Shown here piece after piece: positions 1 to 10,444 of a stretch of 64,000 nucleotides of DNA. Each line of letters begins with the position of its first letter. The first letter of the stretch is position 1. Origin of the DNA: Lyophyllum atratum (Eukaryota > Basidiomycota > Agaricomycetes > Agaricales > Lyophyllaceae); the NCBI GenBank assembly GCA_014905825.1, contig JACGCN010000024.1, positions 558,001-622,000 of the forward strand, given 5' to 3'. A program made the translations under genes and the position numbers. Under the pieces are notes generated by a model, which saw only the letters and a program-made list of their open reading frames with translations, was not told the origin of the DNA and did no database searches.

Positions 1-454
1 AGCTAGCTAATCAGAGTCATCATCAGAGTCATGCACAGAAATCACGCTTCTCGCGCGGGCGGTCCTCTTTGCTATCCTCTTCGCAGCTGAAACCTCGAGA
101 ACCAGGTTATATACCGCCGTGGAACTGGAGGACTACTTACAAATAGATAGAATGTATAGCTTACTTGTACCCTACCCGGGAACTACAGAGCGAGCTGGTC
201 GTCAACTATGCTGAGAGAATGAAGGCGCGGACCAGGCGCGGACTGGCGCGGACTGACGCGGACCGACCCAGACGGCCGGACGGCCGGACGCCTGGCGCGG
301 AATTTCCAATGTCGGAACTTTCACAGTTTTTGGGCCTCGGCCGGTCAACTCCAACACTCCCACAGACCGGCGAGACACAAAACGAAAATGAGAATAAAAT
401 GAGAAAATAAACAGAAAATAAAAATGCTCCCACAGACTTCGAGAGCCGTCAATT

Positions 455-1234
455 TTAGAGGGCGTATGTGACGCGCGATGTCGATGCGACCATAGCCTTG
501 GGTTCCGGCGCGGCAGGGGCCGGTTCCTTGCACTCGCTTTGGTAATGGCCAAGTTCGTTGCATCGGAAGCACCGGATCTTCGATTTGTCGGTGTTTTTGT
601 TGCGTGGGCGCGAATCAGCATGCAGGGCGCTAGTTTCGATGCCGTGGGTGTGGTTGCCGCAATTGTCGGCAAGACGAGTTTCTTCATTGAGAACGCGGCC
701 AATGATGAAATCGAGGTCGGTGGATTTTTCGTGTGAGTCGAGTGAGACGATGAGTGAGCTGTAAGTGGGGGGAAGGGATTTGAATAGAACGGCGATAGTG
801 AGTGCGTTCGAGGGGGTTTCGCCAAGATGATCGAGCTTGTCAGCGAGCGTGCGAATGTTGCCGATGTGCGTGCGCATAGAGACCTCGTCGGCCTTCCTGA
901 ATGATGTAAACTTGCCCCACATGGCAATGATGCTCCCCAAACCCGACGCCTGATGAAAATCCCGTAACCTCTCCCACATTCCGGCCGGGTCCTCGTCATA
1001 ACCGCGAACGTGTGCAAACTGACCAGGGTCCAATCTCCGTATAATCTCCGCAGATGCCAGATCCCTCTTCGCGATCCATCCCTTGACCGCCTTCGAACCA
1101 TCGCTCCCCACGGGCCGCGATTCCTTTCCCTCCACCAATGCCAAAACCTGCTTCCTCTTCAACTCCGCCCGAATGTCAAATTCCCACGAGTCATAATTCT
1201 CGTCGTCCAACTTCGTGAAACCTTTCTCTCCCAT
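455..1234 (-). CDS. Gag-like protein with CCHC zinc knuckle (element B)
   Basis: A 259-residue open frame starting at ATG 1234. The N-terminal two thirds fit the gag domain of Ty1/copia elements (UBN2/Retrotran_gag_2 type): a start of the form LDDENYDSWEFDIRAEL, the MWERLRDFHQ and LADKLDHLGE segments and a FKSLPPTYSSLI stretch. Residues about 223-236 form a CCHC zinc knuckle (CFRCNELGHYQSEC), which binds RNA in this family. The frame ends about 20 residues past the knuckle with an Ala/Pro-rich tail; no protease or pol follows before the presumed LTR at 356. Gag would assemble particles that package element RNA. The frame is unbroken, unlike the gag of neighbouring element A. Confidence 0.8.
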   Translation of the reverse strand: MGEKGFTKLDDENYDSWEFDIRAELKRKQVLALVEGKESRPVGSDGSKAVKGWIAKRDLASAEIIRRLDPGQFAHVRGYDEDPAGMWERLRDFHQASGLGSIIAMWGKFTSFRKADEVSMRTHIGNIRTLADKLDHLGETPSNALTIAVLFKSLPPTYSSLIVSLDSHEKSTDLDFIIGRVLNEETRLADNCGNHTHGIETSALHADSRPRNKNTDKSKIRCFRCNELGHYQSECKEPAPAAPEPKAMVASTSRVTYAL

Positions 1235-1250
1235 TCTAAATTCCGTGCCT

Positions 1251-1388
1251 CAGTACAATCGAGGGCTTCCGTTGCGCAAGTACAGTCTGCGGCTTCCGTG
1301 CTCCAGTACAGTCGGAGGCTTCCCGTGCGTCAGTACAGTCGACGGCTTTCGATGCGATGCTCCAGTACAGTGGGAGGCTTCCGAGACG
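1251..1388 (-). repeat. Tandem repeat in leader of element B
   Basis: About five imperfect units of 26-32 bases, each built around CAGTACAGTCGGAGGCTTCC (plus-strand reading), lie immediately upstream of the gag ATG of element B, between it and the primer-binding site. The array sits where a packaging or translation-control leader would be, but I see no proof of function. Confidence 0.8.
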
Positions 1389-1445
1389 ATTAGATAATCA
1401 AGATAAGATAGCCGAGGGTGATGCGAATAATGGTGAACAGTGAAA

Positions 1446-1462
1446 GCTCGGGGCCCATAACC
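1446..1462 (-). other. Primer-binding site of element B (half-tRNA-iMet type)
   Basis: Directly after the LTR end at 1463 the minus strand reads GGTTATGGGCCCCGAGC. The first 12 bases match the primer site of Drosophila copia-type elements, which pairs with an internal (anticodon-region) fragment of initiator tRNA-Met. Element A has the same GGTTATGGGCCCC immediately after its own LTR, which supports both calls. Confidence 0.7.
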
Positions 1463-1490
1463 TGTTGGAAACCAGGTACCGAGGACGAGG

Positions 1491-1810
1491 TGTTGGAGTG
1501 TGACTCGCGTATTGGCGCGTCTGGGTCACCGACGCGTCTGGGTCACATGACTCGCCCAGACGGATGCGGCGGAGCAGCAGAGGGAGAGACGGAAGCAAAA
1601 TGGTACTGTACAGTACCACGCGAGCGGGAGGGTATGGTGGACGGACGGACACAGGCATGCCTCAGTCGATTCCCTATACACGACTGAGGTATGCCGTCTT
1701 ACTTATATCATTCCACTTACTTCTCATTAACGTTACTCTTAGTCTATATTACAACAGGTACTATCGAATACAGTCGATTCCCTATACACGACTGAGTCTA
1801 TATTACAACA
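1491..1810 (+). repeat. 5' LTR of element A
   Basis: It starts TGTTGGAGTG and ends TATTACAACA. It contains two copies of a hairpin (CAGTCG-ATTCCCTATACA-CGACTG, at 1663-1686 and 1771-1794) and a duplicated GTCTATATTACAACA, so the last ~70 bases look internally duplicated. It drives transcription of the element in this class. Confidence 0.95.
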
Positions 1811-1824
1811 GGTTATGGGCCCCG
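1811..1824 (+). other. Primer-binding site of element A
   Basis: GGTTATGGGCCCCG follows the LTR without a gap. This is the copia-type site complementary to the anticodon region of initiator tRNA-Met rather than to a tRNA 3' end. Confidence 0.75.
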
Positions 1825-1880
1825 TTGCAGCTTGAACTCAGTTGTTTTTTTTATTTTGGAACGTCTCACCGAGCATCTGA

Positions 1881-4800
1881 ATGCACCCTGACACCGAACC
1901 TGAACCCGAACCTGAAACCCCCGAACCTGACACCACCGAAACCGAACCTGACACCACCGAAAAACCTGACACCCCATCTGACACCAAAACCGACACCCCC
2001 GAAAAGCCGCCGATGTCGTCGAACCCTCCTCTCTTCCTCCTCCCGACCGAGGAGAAATTTAACGGTGCAAACTGGACCCAATTTAGCACGACCATCCTCG
2101 CAGCAGTCAAAGGCCGCAGCCTCCTAGGCTACCTCAAAGGCGACATCAAAAAAACCCTCACCGTCCCCGCACGCCAAAGAAACTCCCACTACCTTCTGGG
2201 GATCAACGTCACCCACGCCTGATGAATAGGACCAGCGCGACGCGTACACCCAGTCCATGGTGTCCCTGAATGTCGTCAACCCTATAGGACAAGGGGTCGA
2301 GACTGACGGCACAGCGGCGCAGACCTGGAAATCACTTACCTCCCTACACGACACCACCTCGGACCTCGGCATGATCAATGCCGAGGAAGCGCTCAGTGCC
2401 ATCAAGTACGTCGACGGCACACCGATGGACAAACACTTCGAGGCACTCCGCACCGCCTGGAAGAAAGCGAATGATCAGGGCGCTAACATCGATGACAAAA
2501 AGTTCCGCACCATTATCCTTAAATCCATGCCGAAAACTATGGAGTGGAGAGTCGTCGTCAGCTCGCTACTTAACACAGAGAAGTCCACCGCGGTCATCAC
2601 GGCCCTTACCACACACGCCATGCTCTCTGATGGGAACACCGCCACTGTTACCCCTGCCCAATCGAACCAGGCGCTACTCACGCAGAGCGATGGGAAGCGC
2701 ACCCTCAGGAACCCGGATCAGAAGTGCAGTAACTGCGGCAGACAGGGTCACCTCGGCCCGAAATGTTTCCGAAAGGGCGGCGGGATGGAGGGTCAATTCC
2801 CTGACTGGTGGAAGGGGAGCAAGAACACGAACCCTACGGCAAACGCTACCGAGACAGCACCAGCCGTTCCACCCTCCATCCACTCTGCTATCGTCAGCGC
2901 TGATAATATGGAGGGATATGATCAGCGCCTAGCCTTCTCCGTTTCGCTTAGATCGAGAAGCGACGGGAACACACCGCTTATCAGTTACGCCGACTCCGCG
3001 GCAAGCAAGCACTTCTTCGCTGATCGAGGGGATTTCGAGACGTATGGGCCGGTTCCGGTGGAGGATAAAGCTGGGACGACGGCTGATGGGGGGGAATTTC
3101 ATATCCAGGGCATGGGCCGGGTGCGAAAAGTGGTGGAATATGAAGGGAGGAAAATAGAGCTCACATTCGACAATGTCCTCCACGCCCCGAACCTAACCCA
3201 CAATCTCGTGTCCATCGGATGCCTCGACAAGAAAGGGTGCTATACCGTGTTCGGCGGTGGACGCGCCGTTTTCTACACCCCCGATAGGAAGCCGTTCATG
3301 CAGGGCACCGCGCATAATTCGACGATGTAAAGTATTGACTTCGTCGCTCCCCCAGTCGCCATGTCGGCGCGCTCCCTGACACGCCCTACCGACCTTGAGA
3401 CCTGGCACCGCCGACTGAGCCACGTCGGCGAAAGCACCTTACGCGAGATGGTGTCGAAGGAGATGTGCCTAGGACTGGACGTCACGAAGAAAGGCACGGG
3501 TGGAAGGTGTGAGGACTGTATCCTGGGGAAACATGCCCGCCGACCTTTTGACGATATTGTCGTTCCAGAATCGCGATTGAATGAACGTGTCTGCTTCGAC
3601 TTGTGGGGACCGGCGCGGGTGCAGACGACAGGGGGAAAGGTGTACATGATGCTGGGAGTGGATCAGGGAGGAGGCGGCATCGAGGGTTACTTCCTGTCAA
3701 ATAAGGAAATGGCAACGACTTTTGAAGTTTTGAAGGCATACCACGTTAAGTCTGAGCGACAGACCGGCCAGAAACTCCTATACATCGGCACAGATGAGGG
3801 ACCCGAGTTCGTCAACATCCTGTGGAAGACGTACTGTCAGGAGTTTGGCATCATTCATGAAACCACGGCCCCCTACTCCTCCGCTGCAAATGGCGTTGTT
3901 GAACGCGCCAACCGCACAATCCTCGATCGTGGACGCAGTATGATGATTGAGTCGGGACTAGCGGCAAAGTACTGGGGGGAGGCGATGGCGACGGCCGTCT
4001 ATGTCATGGATTTCATCCCGAGCTCGAGGCACCCTGGGAAGACGATGTACGAGGTGCGGACAGGGAAGAAGCCAGATATCGCGCACCTGCGTCCGTTTGG
4101 ATGTGCCGCATACGCCAAGATCCCGAAGGAGAAGGGCGGAAGCAAACTGGACCCTAGATCGGTCAAATGTGCCCTGATCGGCTATTTTGGTCGAGGCGAT
4201 TACAAACTTCTAGACCGATCAACTGGGCATATTTTTAGATCCCGGGACGTCATCTTTGAGGAAGGCGTCGCTCACCGCACAACTACCTCCCTCGCAGGTC
4301 CAACTACTGAGGGGGAAACTCTCAATGACTTCTTACCCGACGAACCCAATTCAGTAGCTGAACCTGCCTTACCTGCACCCGATCCTGATCCTCCTGCCCC
4401 TTTACCTCCTGCCCCAGATCCCATCATTCCACGACGTTCTGAACGACTTCGCAACCCATCCGCGGCAGCTGTAGGCGCTGCAGAAACCGAGGCTCGCATC
4501 GAAGAAGGAGCAGATAAAGGTCTTGACTGGGCGCGCAATAACACAACTCCCACCAATACTGCATTACTCACGACACCTGGATCTACGGATGCCGCTGCCG
4601 ACTACCACTGGGTTCCCAAATCATATTCCGAAGCCATGACGCGACCTGAGATGTGGAAAGACGCGATGGACAAGGAGATCGAGCGGATGCATGAGAGAGA
4701 AGTGTGGCCGCTAGTGGAGAGACCTAAGGGCGCGAGGACGATGAAAAACCGATGGGTATTCGCCAACAAATACAACGAGAACGGGAAGATCATTGGACGG

Positions 4801-6239
4801 AAGGCACGTCTAGTGGCTAAAGGGTTCACGCAAATCCCTGGCGTGGATTTCTTCGAAAGCTATGCATCCGTGGTACGCTACGAGTCCCTCCGGATTAATC
4901 TCGCCGTCGGCACGATCCTTGACATGGAGATATGGCAAGTGGATTATACGAGCGCGTACCTGAACGCTAAGAACCAAGTCCCGATACTCATGGAACAGCC
5001 CGAGGGATACGCCCTGAAACCCAGTGACGTTTACGAGATGCTACCGGCGGCAGGGAAGAAGGTTAGAGATGGTGAACAGGTGGATGATGAAAAGAATTGG
5101 TGGCGTTGGTGGATAAGGCTATCTATGGGACAATGGACGTGGCGTACAACTGGTGGAAGGCTTTAGATGTGGAGATGAAGAGGGTGGGCTATACGAGGTC
5201 ACGGGCAGATCAGTCGGTGCGGTGGAAAAAGGTTGGGGAGGAAAGGACAATACTCAGCCTATACACGGACGACGTCAATGGCATGTCCACGACTACAGAC
5301 GGCTCAGCGCTCGCGATCAAGGAACTCGGGGAGAAGTACGACCTGAAGGACCTTGGAGCCGTGAAACTCATCCTGGGGATACATGTTGAACGCGACAGGG
5401 ACCGTGGTATCCTAACGATGTCCCAGTACGAATATCTCAAACGCGTACTGGAACGCTACAGCATGTGGGATTGCGCACCGAAATACACACCACTCCCACC
5501 AGGCGTCATACTCAACAAGACGCAGTCGCCCAACACACCGGAGGACCGGCACTTCATGCAGGATAAGCCATACCGTGAGGTCCTCGGCTCCATCATGTAT
5601 GCCCAAATCGCCACGCGCCCAGATCTCTCCTATGCAGTCGCGTCCCTTAGCCGTTTCTCCACGAACCCCGGGAAACCCCACTGGCAAGCTCTGATGCATG
5701 TTCTGCAATACGTCAAAGGGACCCTACATTATAAACTGCGCTACGGTGGCGAAGGACACACATCGTTCACCCCCTACGGCTACGTCGACTCCGACTATGC
5801 AGCATGCACAGATACGCGCCGTTCCCTCTCAGGACACGTTTTTATACAAGCCGGTGGCCCAACGGCCTGGGGTTCCAAATACCAGCCAACGGTCGCGACG
5901 TCCACCACCGAAGCCGAATACATGGCGATGTCACGCGCGGTCCAACAATTACAGTGGATGTACTCTTCCCTTGCAGATATCGATTTCCCTCAACCGCGAC
6001 CAGCCCAGCTTAACGCCGACAACTCAGGTGCTATATCGCTCACTGAGAACACCAAGAATAACGCGCGAGTGAAACATATCGATATCCGCCATCACTACCT
6101 CCGAGAATGCGTCGAGACCGGCGATCTCCATGTCAACTACGTTCCTACCCTCGAGAACATCGCGGACCTCTTCACCAAACCCTTACCCCGTCCGGCGCAC
6201 CACAAGTTTTGTCTTGCGCTTCGCCTATGTGAGGAATAG
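1881..6239 (+). pseudogene. Broken copia gag-pol polyprotein (element A)
   Basis: Gag begins at ATG 1881 with a Pro/Thr-rich stretch, then a zinc knuckle near 2725-2766 (CSNCGRQGHLGPKCF). Protease follows (DSAASKHF near 2992), then the integrase HHCC motif (HRRLSH...CEDC, ~3410-3520). The integrase core has acidic residues in FDLWGP, GTDEGPEF and VVERAN. Reverse transcriptase starts near 4750 and RNase H near 5780 (DSDYAACTDTRRS, STTEAEY). Lesions: an A7 run at 2148-2154 where the frame shifts, an in-frame TAG at 2227, an in-frame TAA at 3328 between protease and integrase, and a second frameshift near 5100 within RT. The RT active site reads YTDD instead of the common YVDD. The RNase H end (HIDIRHHYLRE) is intact to the stop at 6239. 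Element-encoded, not a host gene. Confidence 0.93.
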
Positions 6240-6254
6240 TGTGATACGCGAGTC

Positions 6255-6262
6255 AGGGGGAA
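6255..6262 (+). other. Polypurine tract of element A
   Basis: AGGGGGAA abuts the 3' LTR; this is the expected primer position for plus-strand DNA synthesis. Confidence 0.75.
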
Positions 6263-6582
6263 TGTTGGAGTGTGACTCGCGTATTGGCGCGTCTGGGTCA
6301 CCGACGCGTCTGGGTCACATGACTCGCCCAGACGGATGCGGCGGAGCAGCAGAGGGAGAGACGGAAGCAAAATGGTACTGTACAGTACCACGCGAGCGGG
6401 AGGGTATGGTGGACGGACGGACACAGGCATGCCTCAGTCGATTCCCTATACACGACTGAGGTATGCCGTCTTACTTATATCATTCCACTTACTTCTCATT
6501 AACGTTACTCTTAGTCTATATTACAACAGGTACTATCGAATACAGTCGATTCCCTATACACGACTGAGTCTATATTACAACA
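6263..6582 (+). repeat. 3' LTR of element A
   Basis: By eye identical over its length to 1491-1810, starting TGTTGGAGTG 23 bases after the pol stop and ending ACAACA just before the CGAGG target duplicate. Identity of the two LTRs indicates recent insertion. Confidence 0.95.
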
Positions 6583-6745
6583 CGAGGGACGAGGTGGAAG
6601 GGGGGTTAACAGATGTATTCCACTACCAGTACCAGTACGTAGTGCGTCGAATATATACGTGAAAAGCTATAGAAATGAGGCGGAAAATTGCCTACGGCAG
6701 GAGGCGGCAAGCTGCGGCAAGTCAATGATCGGAAAATAAACAATA

Positions 6746-7116
6746 GGGTGTTTCACGGTAGCCAACTTTGTACCCAACTTCGGTCCAACTTTGGTTGCAA
6801 CTTGATGCTCAACTTTGCCAAAGTTGGAGAGAAAGTTGGAGCGCCAACCGTGAAACACCCAGCACAAGAAATTTGACCGAATTGCGATCAAAATGCACCG
6901 GCTAGCATAATTATTTCTATTTTCGGCAGTCGTGCGAAGTTGGGTGGCGAAGTTGGGAGCGAAGTTGGGATCAAAGTTGGATGCAAATCGTGCTCTGGAG
7001 CACGATTTGCAGTCCAACTTCGCAAATCAGTCCAACTTTGCCTTCCCAACTTCATCAAAGTTGAAAAACAAGTTGGGACTTAAGTTTGGCGCCAAGTTGG
7101 CTACCGTGAAACACCC
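6746..7116. mobile_element. MITE-like element with 23-bp inverted repeats and TA target duplication
   Basis: The element begins GGGTGTTTCACGGTAGCCAACTT and ends with the exact reverse complement, flanked on each side by TA, as for Tc1/mariner-type insertions. It is 371 bp and has no coding frame of note. It carries 14 copies of AAGTTGG/CCAACTT in both orientations. It has a perfect 14-bp-arm palindrome (6982-7011) and a partial internal copy of the terminal repeat at 6843-6860 (CCAACCGTGAAACACCC). It sits inside the right LTR of element B. Confidence 0.85.
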
Positions 7117-7163
7117 TAATACTAAATATAGAGTTTTTGGGCCTCGGCCGGTCAACTCCAACA

Positions 7164-7687
7164 ATGAACTTGTCCGGCAGTTCCAGGTGTGGGGGGCGTC
7201 ATCTAGTGAGGTGCTTTCGAGGAATAAATGCTTCAACAGACGATCGGCAGGTGACGCGAGAGGTTTGACCATATGTAGCATGTAAAAGCAATTCCAGAGG
7301 CGTGGTTCACCGAGTATCATTGCCAGCTATCGCCACCGCGAACAGACATACAGGACCAGTTGGTGGTGAAGCATGCCCAGCTTCTTCTAGGCTGTGACTA
7401 AAAATTTCCGCAAAATATGTGGTGCGATTCGCTTGCGAGGTGTGAGGCCAACACGTCGTCTATGAAGCAGAAGCGAGGGACTTCAGGGGACGCACAGTCG
7501 GAGTGCCGTGCGGCGCGGAAACAATCTTATCAGATTATTAGATAAAACACCAATTCCGATCCATTTCTAGACCACGCTTGGCAGGGTTCACGTCCTTTGT
7601 GCGCCGCACAAGCGGCCCATGACATGACGACTCTCGTACACCATCTCCTTCGCCTCACAAAGGCTCTTGTTCAATGCCGGAAGCTCA
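7164..7687. other. Intergenic, no gene seen
   Basis: This is unique-looking sequence between the nested retroelements and the next gene. It holds the presumed promoter of the coiled-coil gene. I see no RNA gene or repeat. Confidence 0.5.
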
Positions 7688-9073
7688 ATGCCAGGTGACC
7701 GCCATTCTTTCTGCTCCGCAGGATTTGCCCATGACATCCTGGTCCAGGTCGTCCATGAACATGGCTCTGCATTGAAGCCGAATGGAGACAACTATCGAAC
7801 CGTACAACCTACTCAGTCCGATGATACGAATAACCAGGTAGGACTTGTTTGCTTCATTGGGACGTGTCCAATATGAAAAACGCATTTTTCGGAAGGCAAA
7901 AGACTTTCACGGAAGAGGTCACAGTCAACGCGACCAGCGCGAGGTCTATTTAGACGCCATGAAGTATATTTTCCTCAATTCTGTCACAACGTATACACTA
8001 ACACTTGATAGGTACACCCAATATGCTGTGCGACTCCAAATCGAGCTCGACGCCGCACAAGCAGAATTCGATCGCTGGAAAAGAACTCAACTTTCCATCC
8101 AATTTTCTCGCGCGACACCTGCGACGCGTAAGATCTTAGACGACCAACGAGCAAAATTTGGCAAATCTGTGACTGATCTCAGGACAAACCTTACAAATGC
8201 TTTCACTGCACTCTCCGACCTCCCTGACCTTGGCACGCACCTACAAGCCTTGTCATCAGAAATCGAACACGAGCAACTGGAAACGTATAGTGCCGAGCTA
8301 CGAAAATGGATTATTTCCATTAAGGACTTTGATAGTCGTCCCAGACCTGCGCCTATTTCTCAGACAATGGATCCCATGAGGTGGACGGAGGAACAGCTTG
8401 AAGTCACTATCGACACCATTGGGAAATTGGCCGCGGATGCAATGGAGAACTTCTACACCAGACGATTTACGAACATCGACATCGACGACATCCCCAGCAC
8501 AGCGACAGCATTGTTTGAAAGGTCCACGAAGAAGCAGAAGAAGCTCGCAGAAATGGAGAATCGGGTGGGGAACGAGCCCAAAACGTCCGAAACGACGAAG
8601 CTGGTTGCGCAACTCAAGGCGAAGTTATCTCGGGGCAAAGCAGAACTTGCGGAGCTTTATGACAAGCTCCGTGAGCTCGAGAACACCCAAGTTGAGGTAA
8701 AGCTTGACTTCAAAACTCGTCACCTGTCGTCCCGTGATCTTTTCCTTTATAGATGAGGCTTCACCTCGACCAGTGCAAGGAGTGGCAGCAGGAGGATTCT
8801 AAGAGAATACAAGGTCTTGCGACGCAAATCCAACTACTCAAGACACTGCGAAAGCCATTGCCGACATCGACTTTGGAGGAAATGCTTCCCATGATACGAA
8901 AAGTGGTGAAAAGTACTCTGGAAGAGACTGAAGGTGGGACCCAAGGAGTCGCAGAGCAGATTCGCGCTGCCTGCAAGGAGAATAACAGGGCCTTGATCGA
9001 AGAACTCCACGCAAGACTACAGCCTACTTTGGATACCACAGCCCTATTATTTGAACGTGTCCGGATGGCCTGA
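7688..9073 (+). CDS. Coiled-coil protein of unknown function
   Basis: Spliced from exons 7688-7837, 7896-7963, 8012-8696 and 8753-9073 (407 residues, frame kept at every junction; intron 2 has a CTAAC branch site). From about residue 70 the protein is almost entirely charged helix: heptad-like Leu with Glu/Lys/Arg (for example LQIELDAAQAEFDRWKR and AKLSRGKAELAELYDKLREL), with a break around the FDSRPRPAPI segment. No catalytic motif, signal peptide or membrane segment is visible. The first exon is the least certain part: it has low similarity to coding style and another start is possible. The family was not recognised; a structural or cytoskeletal role is only a guess from the coiled coil. 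Confidence 0.65.
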
Positions 9074-10444
9074 GGACGACTCACACAGTAAGATAGAGAA
9101 GTTTTGTTTATAATTCTTGTAAGACTCCGACTTTGTACATATAATCTGTTGGAAGTGGTAGCGGTCACATATAATTAATCTTATAACATGTAGAATACAA
9201 GCAGAGAGCGAAGGGCGGCGTTTCATATGACGAAGTCGAGAGAGCCGAGGAGCAAGAGACTGTTGGCTGCGGAAAGGCGCTGCATTCAAGTCGTTTAATA
9301 GCCCCAGACATTCCGTCGAGGGACGGAGGGAACTCCAGAGATGCGAGAAGGGGAAATGTTGAGCGAGGTTGGAATGGGAGAAGAGGCGCAAAGTGGCTGA
9401 GATTGTGAAACGCCAGCGACCGGCGGAGTAGGAAGGAGCAACGGTACATGTGTACACCAGGCCATGAGAAAAGGTTCTGTGAGAGCAATGAGGGTCGACG
9501 GTGATACAGGCCGGATGGGTCGAAATGTATGCATCGCAGAGCTTGTAATCAAATTCTGCGCCTGGTTTGGAGAATTAGGGCCAGTTTCGATATCATCTTC
9601 CACCTGGATCTACACAGAATTGGACGGTTTGCCCTCGAGTGATAGCAGAAGCGCGTACAGACCTTGTCGCCATTCTCTACCTTGTCGTGACTTCTCTCTA
9701 ACTGCTCTGCCAAGGTCAAAGGATGCTCAAGACTTTCTGTTCCAAGACGTGAAAAGGCGCATTAGAATCCCAGTCTATGTCATGGCTCTGATGCATAAGA
9801 AGGCTCAGTTGGCGATAATTATGCACCTTTTGGACCGGATATCATGCTATAAAGGACATCATTACTGCGGACAGAATATGATAGAGGGACAGGCGTGGCG
9901 ATGTCTGCGGGAAGTTCCTCGAGTGAGTTGGATAGATAAGCGGCGCCGGCGCTGGGTTCCAGGACTTGTAGAGCGCTTGAACAGCAAGAAGCCAACAGCT
10001 CGAGGTTCTCTGGTCCGTTATCGAGTGGGTGGTTGCGAAGTGAAATGCGGTCGACAGCGTCCGAGATAGAAGGTGGGGACGAGCGACGGATGCTATCGAT
10101 CTCGCTTGGCTCCTCGACTCCAAGTTCTGAGACATCAGCGTGTTCCATCATAGACAGTACAGTGTGAGTAGCAATATTTTCCGATTCGTTTTCAAGGAGC
10201 GAGGATAATGGCAGAGAGAGAAACTTGGAAGGCGGAATGTTGGCGGAAAGACATGGAATGTCCGAGTCCTTTTCGTGTCCATGATAAATGATTTACAACT
10301 CCGCGCCAGACTCGAATTACCAGTAGTTACGAGTGGTAGCGTAGACACCCGGCTAAGACACTAGAACAGATCTGCATTCAAAGCCCTTCAAGAATGGAAA
10401 ACCTCTAAATCACAAGGGTACCGTCGTTAGCTAGCAAGGTATAA
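9074..10444 (-). other. Mostly non-coding; possible weak minus-strand exons
   Basis: Two minus-strand open stretches look more protein-like than background: 10260-9819 (containing SMMEHADVSELGVEEPSEID) and about 9700-9295 (containing VEDDIETGPNSPNQAQNL). An in-frame TAG near 9615 and the lack of a good start or a clean splice between them stop me from calling a gene. They could be a decayed gene or UTR of USO1. No known domain. Confidence 0.3.

Larger units (their letters stand above)
1491..6582 (+). mobile_element. Element A: Ty1/copia LTR retrotransposon, full length but coding-defective
   Basis: Two 320-bp LTRs (1491-1810 and 6263-6582), which look identical base for base, enclose a copia-order gag-PR-IN-RT-RNaseH region. 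The element is flanked by the 5-bp direct repeat CGAGG (1486-1490 and 6583-6587), the target-site duplication. LTRs run TGTTGG...ACAACA. A copia half-tRNA primer site follows the 5' LTR and a purine tract precedes the 3' LTR. It is inserted in the right LTR of the minus-strand element B. The polyprotein is interrupted at about four places, so the copy cannot encode a complete pol. Confidence 0.97.
1..7163 (-). mobile_element. Element B: minus-strand gag-only copia-like retroelement, interrupted
   Basis: Read on the minus strand, an LTR-like end (CCTGGTTTCCAACA) finishes at 1463 and is followed by a half-tRNA-type primer site at 1446-1462, a repeat-rich leader, one gag reading frame (1234-455), a purine-rich tract, and at 356 a new LTR-like start (TGTTGGAGTTGACC). 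The same 31-base start recurs at 7163, so I take 7163-6588 plus 1490-1463 as the right LTR, split by element A and by a MITE-like insert. No protease, integrase or reverse transcriptase lies between the ends, so the element would be non-autonomous. The left LTR (356 down to the window edge) resembles the right one only over the first ~31 bases, so pairing them is an inference and the left boundary is outside the window. Confidence 0.55.

Noticed and set aside
202..1101. 299-codon minus frame overlapping the gag of element B
   Set aside because: Another frame of the gag coding region and leader; Ser/Arg/Thr-rich shadow without domain, while the overlapping frame has a clear zinc knuckle.
1245..1388. 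CRISPR-like array
   Set aside because: Units are contiguous, diverged and without unique spacers, in a fungal retroelement leader.
9464..10069. 201-codon plus frame
   Set aside because: Antisense to more protein-like minus segments; no domain, no splice context.
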